From contig OX442321.1 in assembly GCA_949358305.1 (NCBI GenBank), forward strand, positions 7,467,605 to 7,527,604: a stretch of DNA of 60,000 nucleotides, given 5' to 3'. Of the stretch, positions 12,801 to 24,840 are shown in pieces. The first letter of the stretch is position 1, and each line of letters opens with the position of its first letter. Under the pieces are notes generated by a model. The model ran no database searches and was not told the origin of the DNA. It saw only the letters and a program-made list of their open reading frames with translations. Position numbers and translations under genes: made by a program. This DNA comes from Strigamia acuminata (taxonomy: Eukaryota; Arthropoda; Chilopoda; Geophilomorpha; Linotaeniidae).

Positions 12801-15800
12801 CATGAGATGTGACCCCTGAGAGAGCTTCTCTGCAAACATTGCAATAAGTAGGTCTGGCATGCGATGCTGCATACCAATTATGCTGTCCCGAGAGAAAGTC
12901 GTGATGGTCGGGACCCTGAAATCATTTCAACAAACCCAAAATTAAATAAACAAAAAAAATATATATATATATAAAAATAAAAAAATATTTCGCAACGTGT
13001 TTACTTACTTCATAAAACTCGCCACTGCTTGCAGATTTAAGTGCACTGATCCATTCTTCCATCTCCCTTCGCGTTTCACCGCACAAAACTAATACCCTGA
13101 AAGGCGTTATCACCTAAAAATCAATTTAAAAATAAATAAAACTTTTATCTGTGAAAAATTTTATTTATTCATTAATTTTACCTGAAAACTATGGTTAATA
13201 TTCTTAATGCCACATTCGGCAACGCTGAGATCAGTGAGATCAATTTCATCAAAAATCACAGACTGCAAATAAACAAAATTAAGCATTTACGAGTTACGAA
13301 AATAAACACGTCTCAATCAGGATTTATGTTCGACCCTATAAACATGTCACAAACGCATCCAACCCCTTCTAAAATGCACTATTTCCTGTGCGGCTCCTCC
13401 AGTACTCCCGATAATATCAAAGCGAATGGGCATTCGGATTTTTTTATCGGTTCCCGGTAGTCCTCGGGAAATCCATAACGGGTGATGCGATCTCGACAAG
13501 ATCTTTTACATCATCCAATGAAAGAAATTCACCATCCCTAGAAACCTTTGCACGCCTTTAATGATGCAATTTTTATTTTATTTTTATATCTTTTTAATTT
13601 TTAAATTTAATTTTACAGAATTATATTGACACTGGTGTAAATTCGCGAGCAAATTGCGCATTTTCGAGGAATGTACCTCAAATATTTATGCACTCGAGAT
13701 GCATCGGATCAATAAATTACATCGTGAACCATTTTCGTGCAAGTAAATTCCACCTCAATTCTTCCACACAAAGAAATTGGAAAATAAAACCGTTCAAGCA
13801 AACAAAAGCTCTTAAGTAAAAACTAAACGCGATAATAAAATTTATATAAATAAAATATACAAGTAAAAATGTACAAATAAATAAAAAAATCCTGCAAACT
13901 TACCATCAACTACAAAAAGCCGATCAAAATTCGGGTAAAGTAAGAGAAAATAACCCTACAGATAAGACAAATTTGTCGTCAAAATGTGTTTTTGATATCT
14001 TCCGTTTTAAAATTGCCAACGCGAAATGCCATCACAACCGATAACGGCAACCATTCAAACAAACATCGCACTCAGCAGACAGGCAGCTGCTTAAAATGGA
14101 AAACCGGTCTCAACCATGACGTCACTCCATCTCGAGTTAGTACAACCAGCCTTACGACGCATGACTCAGACTGGTGCAACGGTTGCTATTTCCTCGTAAA
14201 CGCAATGGCAAGATTCAACTCGTCGCCTGGCAACAAGGAAACTGATTTTGTAATGGCACTTAGATGTCTTGATTAATTTCTTAAGTTTCGAGCCGGATGT
14301 AATTTTAACAACGCCGTAAAAGCAAATTATTTTGTTAATGTACCGGAAACATGTATAAACAATTCCCCCACCCATCTGCGCTGCGGTTTCTTTCGAAATC
14401 GAATCGGAAAAAAATAAAAACAACAATATTGCGCCATCAACTTTAACACCACTTGAAAGAAAAATAGAACCAGAAAAGTGGCCAGGCTCATTTATTTTTA
14501 CAGTTCTATTAAGAAATAAAACCGTTTCCAACAAAAACTTTCAAAAATTTATTTTGCAACTACACCTAGTGCAAAATTCAAAATATAAAGCAAAATATTA
14601 ATTGTATGAATAAACGATGTTATGTATTTTGCCCACACGATTCAAAAATACATTCTAATTATATTGCAACATATTTTGAAATGCATTGGATTTCGCAAGA
14701 CTGCATTTAGTAAAATGCATTATGAAATGCATTATGAAATGCATTATTTAATCTACAAATAATATACGGTATTTTATCGATTAAGAGTCGCCCTCGAATT
14801 GTAGCCGCTCAGAAATAGCAGCCGCGGCTGAGATACCAAGAATACCGTATTTTTGCAAAAGTACGGTATTGTTTCTGTATTTAACCTCACGAACGATGAA
14901 CGTACGCTCAGACTTCATTTTGAACCATACGCGTAGTGCAAAAATTCAAACATAAATCAAAATACTAATTGTATGAATAACAAATAAATGATGTTACGCA
15001 GTTGACCTCTGCGGTAACCCGGGTGAGATTTTATTACTAAGATTTGCACGATAACTAGAGCGGATAGCGGCAAATAAATCAAATCTTAAAACTAGATCAC
15101 CAACATACTGTACATAAATAATAAAGTAGTAAAAGAAAAAAATTCTACTGACCTTAGTGTCTTTTGCATAGTACAGTTTTCTGCCTTTAAGTTTGAAATA
15201 TCTTTTTTTCCAACGCTGGAATGAGTTTACTTGTTTCATGAGATAGCCATCCTTAGTACAAGCCTGGAAACACAAAGAAATTGAAAATGAAAACCTAATA
15301 AACGTCACAGTTTTACCTGCATTCCTCCACTTAATTTTCCAACTGACATTGGCAAGATTATTGAATTTTATACCACAGCTTGTTGACACTTTGAGCCAAG
15401 CTGTTTACCTTTATACTTATTTAAGAAACCCTTACAGTGCAATTCGGTAGAATTTAACCAGAAATGGAGTAATGTACCAAGTAAAAGGGAAGAAATAGGA
15501 CATATAAAAATAAATTTCAAATTGCTTTTTCCATTAAAAATATTGGCCAACTGTAAAAGATATCTGTTTACAAATGAAAAACAACAAAAATAAAACACGA
15601 AATGACATTTCACATTGCTATCATTGGCTCAACTTTTCAGCACTTTGCTCCAAAAGCCACAACTAAACGCTAAACACAATAAGAATGTCAAACCATTGTA
15701 CTATGGATCAATTTGATGGATTATTACATATCACATCAGTCAATCTATTTCTGACTTATCATTTTTTTTTATGACAGACAAGTCAAGTGACACCTGTTAA

Positions 15801-18800
15801 AAGATTACATTTTGAAAAAAATCTAATATGTTGGCAATAAAAACGTTTTTCTAGAGGATTCGGTGAGATTTTGCGTAAACATTACATGTTTGGTTCTCCT
15901 TGTATGTGTTGGTGAAATTTTAGTGAAAATTGGTAAAAATTTCGTCGAATTTGATAAAGGTTTTGTGGAAATTGGTAAGAATTTGGTGCAAACTGGTAAA
16001 AATTTGGTGTGAATTGGTAAGAATTTGGTGTGAATTGGTAAGAATTTGGTGTAAATTGGTAAGAATTTGGTGTAAATTGGTAAAAATTTGATGTAAATTG
16101 TAAAAATTTGGTGTAAATTGGTAAAAATTTGTAAAATCAGTTAAAATTTGTAAAATTGTGTATAACTTTTGCAAATTTCGTGTAAAAATTGTGCAAAAAT
16201 TGTGCAAAAATTATAAAAAAAAAGTGTGCAAAAATTGTAAAAAATTGTAAAAAGTTGTGCAAAAATTGTGTAAAAATTGTGCAAAAATTGTGCAAAAATT
16301 GTGCAAAAATTGTGCAAAGATTCTGAAAAAATTCTAAAAAAAATTCTGAAAAAAAAACTAAAAAAATCTTTTAAAAAAAAAACCTCTAAAATTTCCTTTG
16401 ATTTTATCAACTTTATTTGAACCCGTGTTTTAATTTTAAGTGGGATCTTTCGTATACATTATGCCATCATGTTACTCGTAATTGATCACCAGGGTGGTTC
16501 CTGCTTTAGTCACCAGAAGCCGCACTGACATTGATTAATGGCAATGTTTGATGGCACGCCGGGGAACATCATCCCATATACTTAACTCAAACTCCAGCTT
16601 TCAACTATTTTAAAACTAAAACCCCATCCCCACCAAAAAAAAAAAAAAAAAAAAAAAAAAATCCAATAAACTTCCAAAACATTAAAAAAAAAAGAAAAAA
16701 TATTCAAAACCGCTCAAACAATCCAAAAAGCCTTAAAACACACTTATTCCAGCCATAAACGAAACCCAACGTGCAAGTTTGCAAAAATCAATCAACCACT
16801 TGAAGCTGCACATGAGAAATCACCTTCAAGTGAACTCGGCAAATTCTTCGCATTCATCCACCAAGAAAAGAATTTTTTTTATTAACAGCATAAACCAATA
16901 AATAAAAGAACTCCGAGTGCACATGCCGAAATTAAAACTGCGCGCCATTTCGCGCAACACAAATAACCCCCAGAAATAAGAAGAAAAAGAAATAAAAAGA
17001 AAAATAAAATATAAAAATAAAATAAAAATAAAAATTCACCCAACATCACCTAACGACCAAAACCGATCAATTATCCCTCCAAACCAAACAACCTTTGGCA
17101 TTTACTCGCCTTTAAAACTGCACACAAAACCAAATATAATTCGCAGTTAAATCGAACTCCAATATAATGGCCAAGGCACCGACATTGACAAGCAACGTCG
17201 CTATGCAGCAAAGCCCGACTCCCGTTAATTTTACGACACGTAAACAGCGAATCCCATCTTTTTTACTGCAAAATCACACCTGCATCATTTCATCCTCGTC
17301 TCCCTCACCTAGATAGACAAGGTGCATGCAAATTCCACATTTGGAACACACGGGGCCATTCACAAATCACAAAACACAAAAAAATCCCACTTTTCCGACC
17401 AAATTTCAAAATGTAATTAATATAATTTGCAAAAACCGCTGGTTTCGTAATTTGCGAATGGCCCCTTCCCTCACTTAACAAACTTTCCAAGTTGCCGCAG
17501 CACGAAGCTGCACAATCCACATGCATAATGTGATTTGTTACCAAATTCAATAACCAAGCGTCCAGTCGAATGAAATTAGATTCAGCAATTTGTTTTGGCC
17601 AACATCACATGTGGGCTCCCCTTTTGTCCCTTCAATTATTCAACCAATATCGTGCAAATCAGTCTTTGTCAGGATAAATTTGTTTATTCTCTCTTCCTTG
17701 CCACTCCAATTGTCGCGCCAGCAAAGTCAAACGTAATCCCAAGTCGCGTGTCGTCAAAAAGAAAAATCCATTTCCTCTGTACACAGATTTTATTACGATA
17801 GCGACACGTCGTGCAATTTTGCCGCCACGTCTTTATTAATTTTTTTGACATACAACTTCCCCTGGTGCCTCCTATGGCCTGCTACGTTGTTTGTGGCCGA
17901 CAACAGACTGCTTATAGGTAAAGCTGCTATTTTTGCGGACTAAAAACAATGAATTTGCAGGCGGAAAGCGGATCAAAAAACAGCCATTTTGCGGACATAT
18001 TGCGGGGCTCATCCGGAAAGTTTTTAAACAAAATTTAAAGTTTTTAAATGAAAGTTGATGTTTTTAAACAAAATTTGAAGTTTTTAAACATAATTTGAAA
18101 TTTTTAAACAAAATTATTACGCAATATGGTATAATGCAATACGCAAGTTCACTTTATTTTTGCGACACACGCCCATTATCGGCGAATTGCGGATTTTCCG
18201 CAAAATTGTGGTACAACGGCCCGATTGCGAAAATTGCGGACTTAAAAGTACCTCCAATTGCAAAAATTTTGTTTTAAAATGCTACATTTGTCATATGCAC
18301 ACATCTGGAAACATTTTGGACAGCATTTATTTTCCGCAAAAATAGCAGCTTTACTTATAGGTCCACCCCTGCATTGTTACATAAAATAACTTCTGTGATT
18401 GTTACAAAAATGACAATTTATATGCGATTGTCCTCGATGTCCTTTTTCTACGTCAAATTTCCGTTCTCCGCGTCGGTTGTGTGCGGAAAAAGATGTAGTT
18501 CTACGTCAAAAAATGTATTTGCTCTTTAAAATTCGTATTCCCATTCGCGGCAATTATGTTTTATGCGTTTTAATTAAATTAGGCGTGAGCGCAACCCAAT
18601 TAGCCCATAAAAGCAGCGCCACAGTTTAACTCCACTGATCCCAACAACCAAACGAATGTTATTAAATTTCTTTCTCATCTCCTTTACATAGATTAAGTGC
18701 TTTCCCATTTATCCACTAATAATAAACAAATAAAAAGAAGAAAAAAAAGAAAAATTGCTCTAAAAATAAACCAAAACGTAACACACAAAGTGAATTAAAC

Positions 18801-21187
18801 CAATGGACCCATTGCCGACACCGGGGGTTCTCTAATGAACAAAGTGCAAACCACCCAATGGGAATTGCGTCAACCAACCACGCATTTCTCCTCATATACG
18901 CAAACAAATCCAAAATAACCAAAAATAAATAATTAAAAGTAAAATTAAAACAAAAAATAAAAAAAAAATAAAAAAAATTTGTTGCACATTTCGAAATGAA
19001 TGCAAAACTATGCAATTGCGCATTCCGTGGATGATTGGCGATGGATAAAGCCATTTCCACTGGAATGCAATTGATAATCTCACACGCACAACAACAATTG
19101 CGCCTTGCGCGCATTCGTGTTACAACAAACAATTTCCAAATGCCACCGCCATTAAACACGTACAGCCTGGCATTGATGAATCACCCAACTTTATCGATTA
19201 TTTTATCATTAGTCAACATCAGACATCGTCGAATACACTACAAAACATTAAAATAAAAATAAAAACAAATAATTTTTTTTTTAAAAAAAAAATCTACTTC
19301 GCAATTACACGAGATAAATTAATCACATTACGTTAATGTGCAATTAATCTCAACAAAAAAAAATTAGCAATCGATCGGAAAACTTCTTCCTTATTGCATA
19401 ACGTAAAGATGAGCGATTACGCGATATTAGATGAGGTCTGAAATTAAACGGAAGCCATGATTAGCCCATTTCCCTTCCCACGTGCGACAAAAATAGAAAA
19501 TTGATCACTCGTTAACTAATTTAGGCCTATTTCTGGTCTTATCACACTTTATACTCTCTTTCTCCTTGATAAAAAGTGTAAAGTTGGTGGGAAGTAAGGT
19601 AAATATTGATCGGGTTAATAGTGGTCGAGTAGAGTTTGGTTGATTTGGAAAACGGTTAATACATCTGTCTGGATTACGTCATTTTTGTGCAACTACTACG
19701 AGCAAGAAATTTCCCATCTTTCCGCATCATTTCCCCGAGATGTATCGCAACTAACTCGTGTTACGGATCAATAATATTTCTTACAAATGTTTAGGTGTGC
19801 ATCTGAATTGTCCATCTGTTTCTGTTTCTTTTTGAATTGGTGCAGAGAAAAAGAGAGGATTTTGTCCTCAATCTTAAACCATTGGAAAATTATGACATAA
19901 AGAAGTCTGGCTCCGCCCACAAAAAGAAAACTACAAATTAACTATTTTATAATGTTATTTTGCATTGGTTTTTCTCATAGAGTGGGGGGGGGGGGCAACT
20001 ATTGTTACGATAACATGATCGTATCACCTGACATTATTTTTCCAGAGGTCTAGTTCAGCGCTTCTCATGCAATGTTGCCGACCGGTATTTTTTATTATTT
20101 GTGTGTTAAAACCGGTATCATATTGTGACCCAATCTGACACAGACTGGTAGCCTTTCAACAGTAAAGTGACAGACCAGCAGCCTCTTGCACTGGTCCACG
20201 AATCACACTTTGCGAAGCACTTTACATGCTCAATAGTTTGCACAACGTCGTCTGCTAGAACTTCTACGAATGAAGATAACGGCTTTTTAATGTCAGAATT
20301 TGATGTTATCCGCGAGAATAACATTAATTAAGGCAATTTTGTAATTTTGCAACTTTAACGATTTTGCACTTTTGGGATTTGATATCGCACAAATGCAAAA
20401 TCGTGCAATAGAATTTGAGGGTAACGAAAACGATTGATTTTGGGATGAAACCCCTTATATTGTAAAATTGGACAAAATCTCCCAATAATATTTGAACTAA
20501 TAAATAAATAAATAAATTCAAATGATTGAATTTCTAAATAATCCAATCTATGGAAACGTTTACATTTGAATATTTCATAACTCTATTTTTAGTTTATCCA
20601 GAAAAAACCAGAAAAAAAAATTAATATTTTATTTAAAATAAAAATTGAAATAATCTATAAATAAAAAAAAAAATTTTTTTTTTAATAAAATATTTAAAAC
20701 GTTCCAAAAATTAAAACATGTGTTTTCTAATTGATTCAATAATTAATAATTTTTTTTGTCCGTTTAACCAGCCAATGCTCGCAATATCACCTCAACCCTC
20801 GTTACAACGACGTCAGAAACCGGCAGTAAAACAATAATAACGACACCTGCATTAATTCGCATTCTATCAATTCAAATGTGGTTGATCACAATTTAATTCG
20901 TCTTAAAATAGAGATCGAATGCGGCGAAATTTATGCAATATTTGTCGATGTTGTTGTAACGAGTGCGTGCATCACACCACTCAACACAGCGCAAGTAGCG
21001 GAAGTGCAGTGCAGGTAAATAAACTTACCGAAGTTTTGATTTCTTTGTTGGTAGAAATACGTCGATGGAATGATTTGGCTGGTTCAGTTTCGCCATCGCT
21101 CTCTGAAGACTCGTCGCCGGGCACATCGCACGAAGCTTTCTCCCCCGCATTCTGACCACAACTCACTTCTCCGCCTCCCGTCGCCAT
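6864..21187 (-). CDS. DGKH: Diacylglycerol kinase, delta/eta (type II) class
   Basis: Phosphorylates diacylglycerol to phosphatidic acid, ending DAG/PKC signalling. Coding exons: 21029-21187, 15153-15263, 13182-13262, 13009-13113, 12786-12915, 12613-12719, 12305-12433, 11986-12248, 9910-11174, 9624-9830, 8759-8855, 8429-8698, 8063-8357, 7848-7999, 7674-7788, 7514-7615, 7230-7446, 7020-7162, 6864-6959. All are GT-AG and in phase, giving 1,347 aa (human DGKH 1,220). Domains in order: PH (about 57-149, [20 protein letters not shown]); two C1 fingers (about 163-212 and 236-284); catalytic DAGKc with GGDGSVGW and [16 protein letters not shown] (about 315-450); a long acidic, Ser-rich linker in exon 9; DAGKa ([44 protein letters not shown]); a C-terminal SAM (about 1,270-1,330, [11 protein letters not shown]). 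PH plus terminal SAM defines the delta/eta class. Orthology to human eta rather than delta is not resolved, so the symbol is approximate. Intron 1 is 5.8 kb. Confidence 0.95.
8885..9595. repeat. 31-bp minisatellite in DGK intron 10
   Basis: About 22 copies of a 31-bp unit (aaagaaattaacgaaaaaca plus rgcaaaaatgt) between exons 8759-8855 and 9624-9830. A higher-order block of about five units (with gtcaagaaattaac and catcaagaaa variants) recurs three times. Confidence 0.9.
11258..11800. repeat. About 40-bp minisatellite in DGK intron 8
   Basis: About 13 copies of a unit combining atttttcatctaaaattgat and gttttttcactaaatttaat. It occupies most of the 811-bp intron between exons 9910-11174 and 11986-12248. 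Confidence 0.9.
13263..15152. other. DGK intron 2, no additional gene seen
   Basis: 1.9 kb of AT-rich intron sequence. It holds a short triplicated gcattatgaaat motif near 14,718-14,745 and a local inverted repeat around taccgtatttttgcaaaagtacggta (14,843-14,868). Open frames here have no family resemblance. Confidence 0.6.
15915..16330. repeat. Adjacent 21-bp and 11-12-bp minisatellites in DGK intron 1
   Basis: 15,950-16,140 is a run of about 21-bp units (ggtaagaatttggtgtgaatt). It passes into an 11-bp array (gtgcaaaaatt) at about 16,180-16,320. The two units share the aaaattg/aatttgg core, so one probably arose from the other. Confidence 0.85.
17919..18353. mobile_element. 435-bp MITE with perfect 21-bp TIRs and 8-bp TSD
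   Basis: Terminal inverted repeats begin taaagctgctatttttgcgg and are perfect over 21 bp at both ends. The flanks carry an identical 8-bp duplication, cttatagg (17,911-17,918 and 18,354-18,361). An 8-bp TSD points to hAT transposase mobilisation. There is no coding capacity; the interior has a short tandem array of aagtttttaaacaaaattt units (18,017-18,115). Confidence 0.85.
20230..20890 (+). repeat. Dispersed repeat R2, copy 1
   Basis: About 660 bp closely matching 34,325-34,915 in the same orientation, from gtcgtctgctagaacttcta to gacacctgcattaatt. It ends about 140 bp from DGK exon 1. No terminal repeats or coding sequence were recognised, so the class is unknown. Confidence 0.8.
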
Positions 21188-21865
21188 TTTGCGCTTGTGC
21201 CAATAACGCTTAGTTTTTTTTCGATTGGAATATTAAAATTCTGCCACCAGTTGGTACTAACTGCAGTTTTTATTATCATTATTTATGCTTCGTAAGTAAA
21301 CTAGAAAATTTCTTGTACAAACCGACATTTTATTGCGTCACACGATGATTGCGGCGCGACATCTGGAGTGAGCTAGTTGCAAAGCATTCGATTTTCGATT
21401 ACCATAAGCATCAACTTGTGGCTGGCGAACACCCGAAAATTATTGTTTTTATTATTTATTTCGAAGGGAATGTTTTTTCTTCAATTTAGATAATTCAAAG
21501 TATAAAAACATCAAATATTTAGTTTTCCTTCGAAATTGCTTCGCTAAATATTTTCTTTCCATTAAAACTTTTTTCAGACTTTAAAATCCAATTTACTGTG
21601 AAGTAAAGTCTGGATTCAGGATTAAAAAGTAAATACAAACGGCTAAAGCAAACACAAATCTTTAAAATAATGGCACAAACAATTCAACATTCAGTACACA
21701 GCAGAAATGAGGTCAATTTCCAGATTGCACTTAAAAATTCAGTCAATAACTTGCAAATTAATTCAACAGCAAATAGCAACAGAGATAATAAAAGATGGAA
21801 ATTTTATCAAAACTTTGGTCCAAACCGTTCGGACTTACTATTCAATGTGCACATCTCCTTTGGAG

Positions 21866-21900
<35 letters not shown>

Positions 21901-22410
21901 ATTAATTAATTAATGTTTCTCGATGTTTATCTAATAAACTGTCGTGTTTTTCAGTCATTTTCATCTTTGAAGCCAACAAAAATTAAAACAAACAAATTAC
22001 TTGATGCAATTAAGAATTTAATTTTTGTGGAATAGTTTTTCTAATTGCATTAATTATATTGCAAATGATGCATATAAATAGGTTCCTTCAAAGCTCTTCA
22101 TTCAATAAAAGCTTTTGTAAGGCTGCCATCTGTGATTGCAATTAGAAATTAAAATTGTTTGCTCCAATGGTATTTTCTGTACAAATGAAATTTTTCTTGA
22201 AATTAAATTTTTTTTTTAAACAAATTATAAAAAGAACGTTAAAAATTTCATTTCAACCAGGAATAAAAAGTCGGCTCGCTTTTAACTTTTCTGTAAGGGA
22301 ATATTCACAAAGGAACATGACTCTAGTCACAAATATGTAGTTCCACGGAACAAAATATTGAACATTTCCAATATCAAATCTCCAATTCCAAGTAGACGTT
22401 TTTAAAGAAA
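21188..22410. other. Upstream region of DGK
   Basis: Contains the DGK 5' UTR and promoter (no clear TATA box) and an (AAAT)n run at about 21,866-21,902. The reading frame starting near 21,670 has low-complexity composition and no family match, so it is not called. Confidence 0.5.
21866..21914. repeat. (AAAT)n microsatellite
   Basis: About nine uninterrupted aaat units followed by several aatt units. Confidence 0.95.
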
Positions 22411-22462
22411 TATTACCCTCTCGACTTTTTGGCTAAAATCAAAGTGTAGTATCTGTTCTTGT
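22411..22462 (+). pseudogene. Truncated U2 snRNA pseudogene
   Basis: About 50 bp matches the 5' end of U2 snRNA, including ggctaaaatcaaagtgtagt and atctgttctt, which covers the branch-point recognition sequence GTAGTA. Similarity ends just after that region and the Sm site and 3' stem-loops are absent, so this is a 5' fragment. Substitutions such as ggccttt to gacttttt also argue against function. Confidence 0.85.
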
Positions 22463-22579
22463 GGTTTGGGAACTAAGTGCAACTGCTTAAAAGCTTAGTA
22501 GTGGACGATGCATTGTACATTGTAGCAGAGTGAATGAAAACCAGTAAGGAACCTCAAATATTGCAACCAATGGCTCTTC

Positions 22580-23160
22580 AATGGCTTTACGTAGTATACC
22601 TTCGGCTTTACACAGTATACCTTCAGCTTTACGCAGTATACCTTCGGCTTTATGCAGTAGGGATGAGAACGGGACCGGGATAGTCCCAGTCCCGGTTCCG
22701 CAGCGGAATTCGGGACGGGACGGAACTTGTGAAAGTGTCTTACGCGGGATTAGGGACGGGATGGGGCTTGTGTATTACGTGTGTATTACGACATAATACT
22801 TTACGTAATACGTGTGTTTTTCAAGCCCTGAAAAAGTCAAAATTTTGGGTGCCGACCCGTCCCGTGTCCCAAAATTTTGAATTTTTTGGGACACGGGACG
22901 GGTCGGGACCCAAAAATTGGTCCCGTTCTTATCCCTATTATGCAGTATACCTTCGGCTTTACGCAGTTTACCTTCGACTTTACGCAGTATACCTTCGACT
23001 TTACGCAGTATACCTTCGACTTTACACATTATACCTTCGACTTTACGCAATGCTTTAGTGAAGGGTGTACAAGAGATTGTATGCTGTATATTTTCAGCTT
23101 TATGTAGCATACCTTTGGCTTTACGCAATATACCTTCAGCTTTATGCAGTATTCTGCTTT
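22580..23160. repeat. 21-bp minisatellite, interrupted by a MITE
   Basis: Units of tataccttcggctttacgca plus g occur on both sides of the element at 22,658-22,937. The array continues in phase after the element is removed. Open frames over it on both strands are repeat artefacts. Confidence 0.9.
22658..22937. mobile_element. 280-bp hAT-like fold-back MITE
   Basis: Terminal repeats are tagggatgagaacgggacc at the left and the complement of tagggataagaacgggacc at the right (18 of 19 match). They are flanked by a perfect 8-bp duplication, ttatgcag (22,650-22,657 and 22,938-22,945). A second inverted pair around gacccgtcccgtgtccca (about 22,853-22,870) and its complement (about 22,889-22,907) folds the right half. 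TSD length and TIR style fit hAT. Confidence 0.92.
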
Positions 23161-23919
23161 CTTACGACTAGAGCACTATGCACATATAGTCAGAAAAACT
23201 GCTCAATGGTCTCATAAAATCCAGGCTGAACGTTTAGCAAAGGTGGATGGAAGAGGAATATATTGTAAAAAAAACCCACTCCCACCCATTTTATACATTT
23301 GAGCCCATAATTTCTAAATAGCTGTCTTGTTAGCTGTGCTGTCAGATGCTGCATGGGTATCTAGAGAGTACTTTGGTTAGTCCAATGAACTCTTTTTACT
23401 GAAACAAGTTTGTTCTGGACGAGGGCCTCAGTCAGTATTTTGCCTCATTTTGAAGTAATTGAGGCACCAAGTGACCTAAAAACAAAAGTGGATTATGAGG
23501 GAGTCTGAGAGGACTGGTTTGGTCATCATTTTGGTCACTTCTAAAGCCGTATGCTCAAACTGATGCAGGTTACAAGTAAAAGTAACTCAACCTCATTTTT
23601 ATAGGCATACATTTTTAGCACCATTCACAACAAGTAGTAAAATTGGAATTAATATTTCTTAATAAAAATGTGTTTACATTTGCCACAACAGAAATTAACA
23701 TGCTCTTCAATCAAATTTTACTACTGTCCATGATGGAGTTAATAGCAACACTTCCTCTCACAGTCAGTAATCATGGTGGGAAAACAACGAAAATATTTCA
23801 CAGCCAAGTTCATATGGATCATCAAGAATGTATCAACAACACAACTTTGGACACAAATATCAACAGCCCAGAGTTCACTTCGATTTACGCAAACACTCTC
23901 AGGAAGATATGGTCTACAT
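23161..23919. other. Intergenic DNA, nothing recognised
   Basis: AT-rich, with no exon, RNA gene or repeat that I can identify. Confidence 0.5.
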
Positions 23920-24044
23920 CAGGGGTCGGCAACCTGCGGCTCTTTCGACACCATAATATAATATGTTAGTGGCTCTTTAAAAACTGGAAAATGTTGTAAA
24001 TTGTAACTTTTGGCTCTTCCGTCTCAAAAGGTTGCCGACCCCTG
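23920..24044. mobile_element. 125-bp hAT-like MITE
   Basis: Begins caggggtcggcaacc and ends with its exact complement, ggttgccgacccctg. It is flanked by an identical 8-bp duplication, gtctacat (23,912-23,919 and 24,045-24,052). This TIR is typical of widespread hAT families. Too short to code. Confidence 0.93.
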
Positions 24045-24840
24045 GTCTACATGCAAGTTAACGGAAGTCGTTTTGTTCACAAAACAACACGAATTACAGT
24101 AAAGCTTCAAATTGGCACTGGGTTTTTTTTTAGATGCCAGGGGTCACCAGAGAAAAAAAAGATGGTTGCCAAATTACCTTTTTTTTTAAATCTGTGATTT
24201 ATTTGGGAAAAAAATATTAGGTGCGTTCAATCTTAAATGGATTTCGGAAATCCTGATTTCCTTGATTTTCAGAAATCGGATTTCAACTTCGAATGATCGA
24301 AAATTTTCCCAAAATCCAACCGTTGCTCATGTGCAATTTGAACCATTGTATCAACTTCTGTTTGCAATTTCTCAGGCAGCCACACCAAATGGATGCATTA
24401 ATGCCCTCAAAATTCACCGCAAAAAAGTCATAAAAAAGACCGATTTTATTTTTTGAGCATGCAAAACAATGTACGACGGGCGCACAAAAATCCCTCAACT
24501 TCTTATTTAAGAAACAAACACAACTACAGCCAGAATAACTCACTCGACGTTCCAAAAAAAACGAAAATATCCATAAAACTGCAACAATAACACATGTATA
24601 ATACTTACTTTTGGTTGGCACGTGGCAGGCCGAGTCCGACAACCCCCAGTCCGGTAAAACTTTCCAACATCCCATCCACCATTCAATTTTCGCAGCAGCG
24701 CCAACTAGTGACACACTTTGACAACCAAAATCAAAATAAACCGCCATTTTGAAATTTATTCAACACAAATACTTTTTGTTCCATCAAACTCCACATCACA
24801 ATAACAAAATCACCAAAAAAAAAAAAAAAAAAATCCAAAA

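Larger units (their letters stand above)
15264..21028. other. DGK intron 1 (5.8 kb) with repeats and a MITE
   Basis: This long intron separates the N-terminal leader exon (MATGGG...KEIKTS) from the PH-domain exon. It contains a two-part minisatellite (15.9-16.3 kb), a poly(A) run near 16,638-16,660, a MITE (17,919-18,353), a poly(G) run near 19,985-19,995 and one copy of a dispersed repeat (20.23-20.89 kb). No other exon was recognised. Confidence 0.7.

Noticed and set aside
22729-23171. Open frames of 70-120 codons on both strands
   Set aside because: They read through the 21-bp minisatellite and the MITE; a 21-bp unit keeps all frames open.
24579-24608. A possible GT-AG intron (GTAAGTATT...TTGCAG, minus strand) in a small gene starting ATGGCGG at 24,747
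   Set aside because: The intron would be only 30 nt, too short for insect splicing, and neither frame resembles a known protein.
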